Of a DNA stretch of 64,000 nt, positions 1-8,602 are shown piece after piece. The notes under the pieces were generated by a model. The model made no database searches, was not told the DNA's origin, and was given only the letters and a program-made list of their open reading frames with translations. The stretch's first letter is position 1; every line of letters begins with the position of its first letter. This DNA comes from Gammaproteobacteria bacterium (lineage in GTDB: Bacteria; Pseudomonadota; Gammaproteobacteria; SZUA-152): the NCBI GenBank assembly GCA_029882975.1, contig JAOUJW010000013.1, forward strand, positions 1-64,000, written 5' to 3'. A program made the translations under genes and the position numbers.

Positions 1-133
1 CCAGGTTGCCGGTGGTGGCGTTAACATAGATCTGTTCGCGACTGCGCCCCAGATTGGCCGATCCGTCGCTGCCTGTTGTTGTCAATGAACCGGTGGATAG
101 ACCTAAATTTTCACCCGTAATCACTGCGACCAT
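1..133 (-). CDS. N-terminus of a large repeat/RHS-type protein (partial, runs off left edge)
   Basis: Only the first 44 codons are present, read leftwards from an ATG at 133, and the frame is open to the window edge. The start has a clear ribosome binding site (GGGGAAG about 6 nt upstream). The residues begin MVAVITGENLGLSTGSL and continue with a Ser/Thr/Gly-rich stretch ending near NATTGNL. From memory, this opening resembles very large bacterial surface or RHS-like proteins that start with an ITG-x-GLGL segment followed by a Y-V-N-x-x-x-GNL motif. The assignment is weak because the body of the gene is outside the window. There is no signal peptide in the visible part. Confidence 0.45.
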   Translation of the reverse strand, partial: MVAVITGENLGLSTGSLTTTGSDGSANLGRSREQIYVNATTGNL

Positions 134-605
134 GTGTTACTTCCCCTTCCGAATTGTATGTCTGTTATAACGGCATGTACAAATATTGAGCATTCTCCCA
201 GATTTTATGGCTTTTATGCCTCGGGCCTGTGCTCAAACCGTTGAGTTATTCCCTTATCCGGGATTTTCGGAATTTGTTTAGCGAAAAATGAAAAAAAATT
301 TAATTTTTTTCATTTGATCAATTATCAAACAATTCGTGTTTTCCAGGACAATAAACATATTGATTAAAAACCTTATGCCTATTTCGAATTGAAACTGATC
401 GGTTAATCTGATTTTCAGCTAAATAGGAAATTACTCTTCATCTTATATACGCGACCGTAATAAGCGCCTGTTCCAATATTCTATCGCTTTGTATCAGGAT
501 TTATTTTCTTTGTTTAGTTGATAATATCAGCTGCTTTCCACCACAAAATTTGTTAGTCTTTTGCCGGCTTCATATGAATTCATGCTTAAATATAAGAGAA
601 AAACC
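134..605. other. AT-rich intergenic region with an A/T palindrome
   Basis: This stretch separates two divergent genes, so it must hold both promoters. I see no convincing ORF. The most distinct feature is a near-perfect inverted repeat at 287-314 (AATG, an A-tract, ATTTAA, a T-tract, CATT). It could act as an intrinsically bent or H-NS-type binding site, or as a weak terminator. No clear -35/-10 pair stood out. Confidence 0.4.
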
Positions 606-2195
606 ATGCCAGCAGGACAATCTGATTTAGTTAATCTCACCAAGAAATACACGGAAAATGAAATCAGCGAAAGCGAATTTGTTTATGAACGAGCCAAGCT
701 CTTGTGGGCCTCGGTTAAAGGCATAAAAACTCAAGATTCCAAACAGTTAAACGGACATTTTCATCAAGCCCTCGCCAACGCGGAAAATAGCGCGGAATAT
801 TTCCTTCGGGATAAAGATTCGTCAGACAAAATACGCTACGCCATTTTTGCAAGCACCGGATTAGCACTTTTGTTTTTTATTTTGGGCATGGTTGTGGGGA
901 AAAATTCGGTAGAAACACTTACCTCCAAACCAGCAATTAAAGAAAAGGCTATTGAGGGTACCACCGGTGTTGCTGCGATAAGCTCTCCGGCAACAGCGGT
1001 TTCAGAGCAGGTTCCTGTAATTAATATCGCTGAGCAATCTGAGCATTCCGCTAAAGCCAGCTCTATTCCTGCGACCCACAGCACTTTATCCGCGCTAGAA
1101 AATCCCGTTACTCCGAAAAATCTGTCAGCTAAACCGCTAACAAAAACGGCAGATACGGTTACGACGAAACCCGCTCTACCTCGCAAGGTTTCTAAAGTGA
1201 CTAAAACGACTGCCACTGGCACAACTTCACCTAAACTGACCGCTTTACCCAAAATTAAGGCTGTCAAAGTTTTGCAACCAGCTGCCGCAACAACTGCACC
1301 ACAATCCAAACCTGAACACCGTGCGGCAACAGTGGTTGTTCAAAATACGGAAAATCATGCTGCTCCGCAAAAAAACAGCACAAACGTCCCAGTTATTAAA
1401 GTGACCTCCCCGACTGTTGCAGAAAGCCAACAATTGATTTCTCGGTTTACTGCTGCGTACAACGCCGGGAACCTAGACGCTTTTTCAGCTTTCCTGAGTC
1501 CGAATGTCATCAGCAATGGAGAAATGGGGCGAAACAACATTTTGGCTGAGTACAAAACCTTATTCGAAACATCCGTGAAGCGACAAATGGTGATTGATAA
1601 TCTCACTTGGACCCGGGAAGACTATAAATCCATAGCCAAAGGAAATCTCTCCGTCAGCATTCAACACAAGGCAGACGCGCCGGCAACGCTGTATCAAGGC
1701 CGTATTGAGTTCATGATCACAAAAGATTCGAACCTTATCAAGCAGTTTAACCACTATGTTGTGAATGAAAAAATGGTTGACCCCATAGTGATTGATGCGA
1801 AAACCAAGCCCGAAAATAATACTGCTGAACTACCAACTCCACAGGAACTTAACTCTTTGGTACAAAACTTTATCCAATCCTACGAAAACGGCAACATTCA
1901 AGGTTTGATTCAACTGTTCAGCGAAAACGCTCAAAGCGGCGACAGTAAAGGCCGCAATAATATTAGAAATGAATATTATCAGCTATTCCGTACTACATCT
2001 GACCGACAGATAAACATATACAATTTGAATTGGACCTTTAATAAAGCCGGCGCCATCGGCAATGCACAAATAGACCTTACCTTGCAGAAACAAGCGAAGG
2101 CACCCATTGAGGCCCTGCAAGGTGACATTCGATTGGTCGTGGAAAAATCCGCCGGAAAATCACGTATAGTAAAACTGGAGCATTCACTGAACTAA
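606..2195 (+). CDS. Membrane-anchored protein with two NTF2/SnoaL-like domains
   Basis: The protein is about 529 residues. I chose the ATG at 606 because it has an AAGAGA motif just upstream; in-frame starts at 561 (TTG) and 582 (ATG) are poorer. A charged cytoplasmic N-terminus of about 65 residues leads to one transmembrane helix (LALLFFILGMVVG). A long low-complexity Thr/Ala/Lys/Pro linker follows, typical of a periplasmic tether. The C-terminal half holds two copies of a roughly 110-residue alpha+beta unit, each with a GRNNI motif and an (L/I)xW strand. These resemble NTF2/SnoaL-like domains, which bind small ligands or act as protein scaffolds. It converges on the flagellar-type locus, but nothing in the sequence proves a shared function. 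Confidence 0.6.
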   Translation: MPAGQSDLVNLTKKYTENEISESEFVYERAKLLWASVKGIKTQDSKQLNGHFHQALANAENSAEYFLRDKDSSDKIRYAIFASTGLALLFFILGMVVGKNSVETLTSKPAIKEKAIEGTTGVAAISSPATAVSEQVPVINIAEQSEHSAKASSIPATHSTLSALENPVTPKNLSAKPLTKTADTVTTKPALPRKVSKVTKTTATGTTSPKLTALPKIKAVKVLQPAAATTAPQSKPEHRAATVVVQNTENHAAPQKNSTNVPVIKVTSPTVAESQQLISRFTAAYNAGNLDAFSAFLSPNVISNGEMGRNNILAEYKTLFETSVKRQMVIDNLTWTREDYKSIAKGNLSVSIQHKADAPATLYQGRIEFMITKDSNLIKQFNHYVVNEKMVDPIVIDAKTKPENNTAELPTPQELNSLVQNFIQSYENGNIQGLIQLFSENAQSGDSKGRNNIRNEYYQLFRTTSDRQINIYNLNWTFNKAGAIGNAQIDLTLQKQAKAPIEALQGDIRLVVEKSAGKSRIVKLEHSLN

Positions 2196-2301
2196 CCTTA
2201 CTCCAGTCAAATTGATATATTACTCGGTGGGCCAGAAGTTCCGAAATGTAACTGTCAATATTTCATTGACACGTCTAGAACCGCCAATACAAACGCCGGT
2301 T

Positions 2302-3498
2302 TCAATGCCTATCCTTCTTTTCCAGCCCTTGGATTTGTCTTAGTTTCTGCACATTCTTGGTAACGTATTTATTGGTGTAGTCAATAATGCTTTTGCCGCC
2401 ACCCACATCGGTTTGCAGAATGTTCATGATACTTTCTTTGGCTTTTTCAGGATCGGTATCATTTTGCAACATACTTTGAGCGAAGCGGCCGGAAAAACTG
2501 TTGGGGTCTAACAATACGGCTTTGCGGGCCAGCGCTTTGGCCTCGTCACGGCGCCCTTCCAACACGGCGATAACGGCTAAACCTCCGTGATTCTCGCTAA
2601 AATTGTGATCCACCTCCATGGCACTGTTAAAACTTGCCTTGGCCCCCTCGATATCATCCATCATGAGTTGGCACCAAGCCAGCGCTTGCCAGCTACCCAA
2701 GTGCTGCGGCATGAATTTTACGGCTTTTTCCAGATCGCTGATTGCCTTGGGAATATCCATATTCATCATGTCAACCATACCCAACCCAGACCAGGCACGA
2801 CCACTCTTGGGAGAGCGGTTCAAAGCTTTGCTAAAATGTTTTCCAGCTAAGTCGGTATCATATTCATCTAATGCCAAAGAACCCAAGGCGACTCTTGCTT
2901 CCAGATTGGCGTCATCTATACGAATCGATTGCTCCGCACACTCACGGGCTTGATCGTCGTGGCTTGCATCAACATTAAGCAATGCCAATATTCCCAATGC
3001 TTCGGCATCTTGCTTATGCTGTTGCGTGTACTCCTGCATCAAAGCAATACCCTCTTCCAATCCGCCCAAATGATGATAACATCGAGATAAAAGCTTTGGG
3101 CTTTGCGGTGCCATATCATCACCGGCATCGATGTTCAATAGCAGCTCTTTTGCATCTTCAAATTGGCGCGTCAGTGTTTTTGCAAAAGCCAAATTATATT
3201 TAACGGCACTGTTATCCACACCCATAGCATTGAGCTGCTCTAAAACTTCTATGGCCTCTTCCGCATCGCCTCTGGCAATAGCAATATTAGACAGGCGAAA
3301 CATCAAGCCGGGTTCGGCTTGGAGGTTGACTGATTGCAGCACCTCCTTTGCGGCATCGAACTGGCCCAGTTGGTAATGTAAATCGCTGAGTTGTGCCACG
3401 ATATTGACATTACCCGGATCCTGTTCGTGGTAAGCCTGGTATTTCTTCAATTGCTCGCGCAATTGTTTTTCTCGAAAATCGATCGTGACACCACTCAT
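2302..3498 (-). CDS. TPR-repeat protein at the 3' end of the flagellar-type locus
   Basis: This 398-residue protein is made almost entirely of tetratricopeptide repeats, about 8-10 of them, with typical A/G-x-L and A-x-x-x-L helix patterns from residue 35 to about 350. It has no signal peptide or membrane segment, so it is probably a cytoplasmic scaffold or chaperone. Its ATG lies 1 nt past the stop codon of the TPR gene upstream, so the two are co-transcribed and probably translationally coupled. TPR proteins serve as chaperones and sorting factors in injectisomes (the SctG type). A similar role here is inferred from position only. Confidence 0.75.
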   Translation of the reverse strand: MSGVTIDFREKQLREQLKKYQAYHEQDPGNVNIVAQLSDLHYQLGQFDAAKEVLQSVNLQAEPGLMFRLSNIAIARGDAEEAIEVLEQLNAMGVDNSAVKYNLAFAKTLTRQFEDAKELLLNIDAGDDMAPQSPKLLSRCYHHLGGLEEGIALMQEYTQQHKQDAEALGILALLNVDASHDDQARECAEQSIRIDDANLEARVALGSLALDEYDTDLAGKHFSKALNRSPKSGRAWSGLGMVDMMNMDIPKAISDLEKAVKFMPQHLGSWQALAWCQLMMDDIEGAKASFNSAMEVDHNFSENHGGLAVIAVLEGRRDEAKALARKAVLLDPNSFSGRFAQSMLQNDTDPEKAKESIMNILQTDVGGGKSIIDYTNKYVTKNVQKLRQIQGLEKKDRH

Positions 3499-3499
3499 A

Positions 3500-4069
3500 T
3501 CAATTAATTACCTTATATGCGTCTCCCGGCATTCCGGCAGCGGCGGTTCCTGCTTCCGTTGACGTGGCACCGGCATCTAAAGCCTGTAACAGCTCTTTGG
3601 CTTTTCCAAAGTACAAATTGTCCGCCGCAGCGGATTGCAGCAATATTCCCAGCGTTTGTCTGGCATCAGCCACGTTATTATTTTGCGCCAAGGCCAAGCC
3701 TTTGTAAAACAAAGTGGGGGGATGGGTGGGTTGCGAGTCCAGCAATTGTTCCCATATTTGTAAGGCTTGATCCTTGTCACCGCTGTCAAAATGAACCATA
3801 CCATATTGGAATGTTTCCGTAACTGCGCCGGGTTGCAAATCCAAATACTGCTTCATGTAGGCTTTTGATTTTTCGAACAAACCTATTTGGGCATAGATTT
3901 TACCCAAAGTCCCCACGGCCTCCATATCCTCGCTATTCCGATTCAACACACACTTGATTTTGATGATCGCTTTTTCAATATCGCCCTTATCCATATCGAT
4001 ACGAGCAAGGGCGACCAATTCATCATCGTCCAGTTGCTTAAATGGATCCGTTGCTGCCACTTTTGCCAT
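3500..4069 (-). CDS. TPR-repeat protein, possible secretion chaperone
   Basis: The protein has 189 residues with about four TPR units between residues 15 and 165 and an Ala/Thr/Gly-rich tail. It starts with a FKQLDDDELVALA segment resembling the LDEEELLHLAL opening of the TPR protein at 24614. The two therefore look like paralogues placed at either end of the flagellar-type cluster. It has no signal peptide. It lies downstream of the sigma factor gene with a 118-nt gap and just upstream of the larger TPR gene. A chaperone or adaptor role for the secretion apparatus is inference; the fold is clear. Confidence 0.75.
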   Translation of the reverse strand: MAKVAATDPFKQLDDDELVALARIDMDKGDIEKAIIKIKCVLNRNSEDMEAVGTLGKIYAQIGLFEKSKAYMKQYLDLQPGAVTETFQYGMVHFDSGDKDQALQIWEQLLDSQPTHPPTLFYKGLALAQNNNVADARQTLGILLQSAAADNLYFGKAKELLQALDAGATSTEAGTAAAGMPGDAYKVIN

Positions 4070-4187
4070 ATCCGTTCTCCTCTGTAATCTTTTTCACTCT
4101 GTTATCTTTGTCACTCTTTATTCTTTGATACTCTCTGACACTCTTAATCTTTAACACGTCTAATTTTTAACAATGCACCGAAACACA

Positions 4188-4919
4188 CTAATAACTCACA
4201 TCCAGTTCCCGGTTGTATTTACTGCGAATAATATTGATAGCACTTGTATGAATCTGCGATATACGACTTTTGCTTAGATCCAATATCTCTGCAATATGCT
4301 CGAACAACAAATGGTTAAAATAGTGATACTTCACCACCATTCGTTCTACCGTGGGCAATTCATCCACAGTTGCCTTGATCTGTTGTTTTAACAAAACGTA
4401 TTCGTTATTGTGGTAGATGGTTCCTTCAACCAATATGGGCTCCGGTTCCTTGAACCCCAAATCATCAATCATATGTACAACTGCCAAATTAATGGTGAGG
4501 TTGACGATATCCTCCAAGGTCCGTACCGGACCCATTTGCGACAAAATAGAGAGATTTCTTTGGCTTTTAAGCACTTTGCAATAGGCGCTGTGCTGTCGCT
4601 TCTCTGTTTGCCGCACCAACCCTGAATAAATCTCACCTTTTATACGGTAACTGGAATAAGTAGTGAAACTGGCATTTTGTTCCGGCTGGTACCGGTCTAC
4701 CGCTTCAATCAATCCCAAAAGACCGTATTGGTAATAATCCATGTACTCCACATCATTACTGGTCCGATTAGCATAGACATGTGTCGCCAGTTTTCTTGCA
4801 AATGGCGTATACAAGGCAATCAATTTGTCTCTGGTTGCGACATCACGGTTTAGTGAAAAAGCCTCCCATAGGCGGGCTTCATCGTCAAACTGTTCCGTGT
4901 TTGCATCCAAGCCAGCCAT
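4188..4919 (-). CDS. fliA: Flagellar-type sigma factor (sigma-28 family)
   Basis: This 243-residue sigma-70 family protein has FliA architecture. Region 2 (residues about 60-110) contains YYQYGLLGLIEAVDRYQP followed by FTTYSSYRIKGEI. Region 4 near the C-terminus is a helix-turn-helix (HIAEILDLSKSRISQI). FliA directs RNA polymerase to late flagellar promoters. The gene starts directly after the fliP stop codon, so it belongs to the long operon. No flgM anti-sigma gene is visible in the window, and the usual late targets (filament, stator, chemotaxis genes) are absent too. What it transcribes is therefore an open question. Confidence 0.9.
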   Translation of the reverse strand: MAGLDANTEQFDDEARLWEAFSLNRDVATRDKLIALYTPFARKLATHVYANRTSNDVEYMDYYQYGLLGLIEAVDRYQPEQNASFTTYSSYRIKGEIYSGLVRQTEKRQHSAYCKVLKSQRNLSILSQMGPVRTLEDIVNLTINLAVVHMIDDLGFKEPEPILVEGTIYHNNEYVLLKQQIKATVDELPTVERMVVKYHYFNHLLFEHIAEILDLSKSRISQIHTSAINIIRSKYNRELDVSY

Positions 4920-5672
4920 TCAAGCAAAACTGCTCACCAAAGAGTTCACCACCAAACTCCAACCATCAATCAAAACAAACATCATGATTTTGATCGGCAT
5001 GGAAATCATCATGGGCGGCACCATCAACATTCCCATGGACATCAAAATACTGGCCACCACAATATCTATGAGTAAAAAAGGTAAAAATATGATAAATCCT
5101 ATTTCAAATGCCGTCTTCAGCTCACTGATCATGAATGCCGGCAATAACGTAAAGCTGCTAACATCATCCACACTGGCAGGTGCTTCTTGTTTTGACAATT
5201 CCAACATAAGGGCCAGGTCCTTTTCCCGAGTTTGTCGAATCATAAACTCGCGAATTGGCTGCATTCCCACTTGCAGTGCCTGATTGGAAGTGATTTGATT
5301 ATTCAAATAGGGCTGGAATGCATTTTGATTCATTGACGAGAACACGGGGGCCATAGTAAAAACGGTTAAAAACAAGGCCAAACTAATGAGCACGGTATTG
5401 GGTGGCGTTTGCTGCATGCCAAAGGCATGGCGCAAAATGGATAAAACGATAATAATTCGGGTAAACGAGGTCATGACTATCAGTAAAGCCGGCACCAATG
5501 ACAATACCGTTAAACCCACCAGCACTTTGATGGCAGTCGCTACATCCTGTTTATCGCCACTACTATCACCGATAGTGATGTCCACACCAGGCAATTGAAT
5601 ATCCGCTGCTGATGAGACATCTGCAAACAGGACACACACGATAAATACTATAAATAACAAACCCGGTTTCAT
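4920..5672 (-). CDS. fliP: Flagellar export gate protein FliP
   Basis: FliP forms, with FliQ and FliR, the membrane core of the flagellar type III export gate. The 250-residue length is usual. A signal peptide (ending near SSAAD) is followed by a short periplasmic segment, then the conserved block LLIVMTSFTRIIIVLSILRH at about 65-84. Near residues 195-235 are paired helices with LPFLLIDIVVASILMSMGM and MPIKIMMFVLIDGW. All hallmark FliP motifs are present, so this part of the apparatus looks functional. It follows fliO after a 103-nt gap, the largest inside this part of the operon. Confidence 0.97.
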   Translation of the reverse strand: MKPGLLFIVFIVCVLFADVSSAADIQLPGVDITIGDSSGDKQDVATAIKVLVGLTVLSLVPALLIVMTSFTRIIIVLSILRHAFGMQQTPPNTVLISLALFLTVFTMAPVFSSMNQNAFQPYLNNQITSNQALQVGMQPIREFMIRQTREKDLALMLELSKQEAPASVDDVSSFTLLPAFMISELKTAFEIGFIIFLPFLLIDIVVASILMSMGMLMVPPMMISMPIKIMMFVLIDGWSLVVNSLVSSFA

Positions 5673-5775
5673 AACATCTACAACTTAATTTATTAATATT
5701 GCGCCACCGCCTCGTGAGCGTTGGTCCTAAATCGAAACAATCCTCGTAGCTTTCTTGGGTCACACCCACGTGTTG

Positions 5776-6252
5776 CTAAAGCTCAGAGGATTCTCCCCCA
5801 GATTCCCTGTCAACAACTGTTAGCTGCTCTCCTGTTTGCGCCAACAAAAACTGCTTACCCTTAAATTCAATGTGAATAAGCGTACTTTTGGGCGTAATCC
5901 GTTTCACTTCTACAAGTCGGATGTTCTTACCATCAGCAGTACCGGCTTGCCCTAAACCAAAATAGTACTTTTTCAGAAAGTAAACCGCTGCCGCTCCCAA
6001 CAAGACGGAAAAAAACAGACCAAACATTAACTTCACCAACAGGCCCGCCGTGATAACTCCTTCTTTTTTGAAGGGAACCGATTCGCTCTTGGGTACTATT
6101 GATGGAGCAGCCGCCCCAGCCGCTCTTGGTACAGACTTATCTACAGTATCTACTGCTTTAACTGAAGAAGAATCGGATGCTAGAGCACTAAACGATACTG
6201 CAATTGCACACACAAATACGAAGCAAAGAATGGAAAAAAGCGACCGTCTCAC
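5776..6252 (-). CDS. fliO: Flagellar export protein FliO
   Basis: The protein has 158 residues with an N-terminal signal-like helix, a Ser/Ala/Pro-rich periplasmic stretch, one transmembrane helix around 68-92 (LLVKLMFGLFFSVLLGAAAV) and a cytoplasmic domain with the pattern IRLVEVKRITPKSTLIHIEF. That is characteristic of FliO, the assembly factor for FliP. It sits between fliN and fliP, the standard fliNOP order, with only 1 nt after the fliN stop. FliO is absent from non-flagellar injectisomes, so it supports a flagellar rather than an injectisome origin for the locus. Confidence 0.9.
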   Translation of the reverse strand: MRRSLFSILCFVFVCAIAVSFSALASDSSSVKAVDTVDKSVPRAAGAAAPSIVPKSESVPFKKEGVITAGLLVKLMFGLFFSVLLGAAAVYFLKKYYFGLGQAGTADGKNIRLVEVKRITPKSTLIHIEFKGKQFLLAQTGEQLTVVDRESGGESSEL

Positions 6253-6253
6253 G

Positions 6254-6559
6254 TCACACCGTGTCCATTATCTCGGTAATTCGAATACCAAAATTGTCAC
6301 CCACCGCAGCCAAGGCACCCCGGGCAACGACTTTTCCGTCCAAGACGATATCCAGAGGTGCTGATACATCGGTATTCAAGGCAATGGTCTGATTCTCTTT
6401 GAGATCCATCAGTTCGCCGACACTTAGCTCCGTGTCTCCCACAAACACCTCTAACTTAACTTTTACGTTTTTTATTAAGTCCAGGTGATTGTCTACGACC
6501 TTCTTTCCATTCAACTTTTCTTTTTTTAACTCAGCCAGCTCGATTGACTCAACGGCCAT
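6254..6559 (-). CDS. fliN: Flagellar switch/C-ring protein FliN
   Basis: The protein is about 101 residues and consists essentially of one SpoA (FliMN C-terminal) domain: VKLEVFVGDTELSVGELMDL, then PLDIVLDGKVVARG and FGIRITEI. FliN builds the lower C-ring and docks the FliH-FliI export complex. I chose the ATG at 6559 over the ATG at 6574 because GGGAGGT lies 7 nt upstream of it, inside the longer candidate. It is followed by fliO. Confidence 0.95.
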   Translation of the reverse strand: MAVESIELAELKKEKLNGKKVVDNHLDLIKNVKVKLEVFVGDTELSVGELMDLKENQTIALNTDVSAPLDIVLDGKVVARGALAAVGDNFGIRITEIMDTV

Positions 6560-6591
6560 TGGTTTACCTCCCATTTTAATAAATGCTAATA

Positions 6592-7380
6592 CTAATCAAC
6601 TGATCCGCTAACTATTTTTAAAGCCTTTTTCCCTTCACTACTACCCAAAGAACCCACACACCCTGCGGCACCATCGCAGGAAATCAGGGCGACTGGTTGA
6701 TCCAAAGTCTCCTGTAAGCGGATAACATCACCGACCTGAAGCGAAACCAAATCACCAAAGGTCACTTCAACCGTTCCCAACCGTGCCTTGCACTGTACTT
6801 TTAAATGTCGAATGGCGTTTTGCGAAGATTCCAGTGCTTTGGAATCGGACTTTGTTGTGGAAGTCGGTAGATAAATGTCAACCACACTCTTTGTTAACAA
6901 TAAACGATACTCGCAGTGGTCGATATACACTGTGACACACACGCATCCAGAACCGGGAACATAAATATGCCCTGGAATGGCTTCCAAGGTTTTTATCTCA
7001 ACGCTCGCGGTTTGGTCCATGGATAGAACATCCGCTCCTAAACCGGCAAAGGCTTTTAGCACAACGGCTCGGGCAAGACTGCCATCGTTTAAATCCAACT
7101 TGCAGTCGCCTCGTGCCTTAGCAAATATTTGCTCGCCCAGATGCTGTATATGTGATTCCGACACAATGAAGTACATGGATCCAATGCCGTTTTCCAGCAA
7201 ATACACTTGCGCAGGTTCGTCACCTACTTGCGCCAAAGGCTCTTCGGCCAAATCCAGCCAGGTTTCACAACGTTCATGCCCCAACCAATTTTGAGCCCAA
7301 CGACTTAATCGGCTTTCGAGCTGTCGGTGCAAGGAATGCAATTCCGACTGTTTAAATAGTTTAAAATCCCGTATGTGCAT
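6592..7380 (-). CDS. FliM/SctQ-like C-ring protein without CheY-binding motif
   Basis: The protein has 262 residues; canonical FliM has about 320-340. The C-terminus (about 190-258) is a recognisable SpoA domain (VQCKARLGTVEVTFGDLVSL). The N-terminus starts MHIRDFKLFKQSELHSLHRQ and lacks the LSQDEIDALL motif by which FliM binds phosphorylated CheY. The middle region is not recognisably the CheC-like FliM domain that binds FliG. In this it resembles SctQ of injectisomes more than FliM. Its ATG overlaps the flgE stop by 1 nt, and fliN follows after 32 nt, so it fills the FliM slot. I infer a sorting-platform role without chemotactic switching. Confidence 0.75.
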   Translation of the reverse strand: MHIRDFKLFKQSELHSLHRQLESRLSRWAQNWLGHERCETWLDLAEEPLAQVGDEPAQVYLLENGIGSMYFIVSESHIQHLGEQIFAKARGDCKLDLNDGSLARAVVLKAFAGLGADVLSMDQTASVEIKTLEAIPGHIYVPGSGCVCVTVYIDHCEYRLLLTKSVVDIYLPTSTTKSDSKALESSQNAIRHLKVQCKARLGTVEVTFGDLVSLQVGDVIRLQETLDQPVALISCDGAAGCVGSLGSSEGKKALKIVSGSVD

Positions 7381-8591
7381 TATTTTCTATTCATCGTTTC
7401 AAGTAGTTGTTGTAGCATTTCGTTGGACACAGTGAGTATTTGCGAAGACGCCTGATAGCCACGTTGTACCACGATCAAATCGGTGAACTGTTGGGTCAAT
7501 TCCACGTTTGAAAGTTCTATACTTTTACCGACGATATCACCCAAACCGTTATGCGCCGCTGCGGAAATAACCGGTTGTTCCGATTCCGCAACCATAAATA
7601 AGTTGTCGCCAATTTGGCGCAGCGAACCCAGATTATCCACGCGGGCTAATGCTAAACTGAGAAAGTCTTCTGTATTACCATTGGTATAGTTGAGCACCAT
7701 GGAACCGTCGGCTTCAAACGTGACCTCTTTCAAGCCACCCACGTCATAACCATCCACCTTATCGACTTCTATATTCGTCGCATCTACCGCCCCGGATAGT
7801 GATCTCACACCGGAATAACTGCCTGGAGTCCCGAAGTTCAAAGTGATCTCATTACCCTCCAGGTTTTCCGGCTTGTACTCAAATGTAAACGTATTAAACC
7901 CTTCTGTTGGAGTCCCGTCACCGCTAAAATGTATTTCTCCTCTGGTGGCGATAACTTCATCCTTGTCGTCTTTTACTTCCACAATCCAGTTATTGGCTTC
8001 GTCATGAGTGAGGATAAGTTTTAACTTATGTTTATTCCCGGCCACATCGAATATCTCTATATCCGGAATTTCATGAGTTTCCGTCGCCGTAGACAACACA
8101 TTTTTAAAACTGATGTTGGATGTTGCTTTGGGAGGACTGGTTCTCAGGGCGTTAATATCGATTTGCCTCAATTTTCCATTCTCATCCAAGCCCATGACGA
8201 TTTGGTTTTCATCGCCGCGCGCTACCAATATTCCATCATCATTAAACTCAAATTGACCGCCTCGGGTATAGAATATTTCATCGCCTTTTCGGATGACGAA
8301 AAACCCATTGCCATCGATAGCAACATCGGTCGCCACATCGGTAGAACGAATATCCCCCTGTGACAAACGCAATTTGGTCACCGACGCATCCACACCACCG
8401 CCCATATTTGCACCCAGTGAATAGCCGTCCGCTCCACTGTTGAGCTGATATCGATAAAAGATGTCCTGGAATATCAGATCATTGCCTTTGTAGCCGGGTG
8501 TATTTAGATTGGACACGTTATCACTGATAACATCCAAGCCTTTTGAGAAAGCCGTTAAACCGGACAAACCAGAGTAGATAGCATTAAACAT
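7380..8591 (-). CDS. flgE: Flagellar hook protein FlgE
   Basis: The protein has 403 residues, a normal hook length. The N-terminal rod/hook helix is intact (YSGLSGLTAFSKGLDVISDN, then VSNLNTPGYKGNDLIF), and a matching C-terminal helix contains IELSNVELTQQFTDLIVVQR and a YQAS motif. The middle is the variable surface domain D1/D2. The hook normally forms the flexible extracellular joint between rod and filament. No hook-filament junction genes follow it here, so the hook may be the outermost structure. It lies 11 nt after flgD. Confidence 0.96.
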   Translation of the reverse strand: MFNAIYSGLSGLTAFSKGLDVISDNVSNLNTPGYKGNDLIFQDIFYRYQLNSGADGYSLGANMGGGVDASVTKLRLSQGDIRSTDVATDVAIDGNGFFVIRKGDEIFYTRGGQFEFNDDGILVARGDENQIVMGLDENGKLRQIDINALRTSPPKATSNISFKNVLSTATETHEIPDIEIFDVAGNKHKLKLILTHDEANNWIVEVKDDKDEVIATRGEIHFSGDGTPTEGFNTFTFEYKPENLEGNEITLNFGTPGSYSGVRSLSGAVDATNIEVDKVDGYDVGGLKEVTFEADGSMVLNYTNGNTEDFLSLALARVDNLGSLRQIGDNLFMVAESEQPVISAAAHNGLGDIVGKSIELSNVELTQQFTDLIVVQRGYQASSQILTVSNEMLQQLLETMNRK

Positions 8592-8602
8592 TTCACTTCT
8601 CC

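Noticed and set aside
836-1309. A 157-codon minus-strand reading frame inside the NTF2-like gene
   Set aside because: It is antisense to a well-supported gene, Val/Ala-rich because the sense strand is Thr/Ala-rich, and has no ribosome binding site.
4070-4187. Imperfect ATCTTT/CACTCT repeats between fliA and the TPR gene
   Set aside because: The units are too degenerate to call a repeat array; they may only reflect a purine-rich leader RNA.
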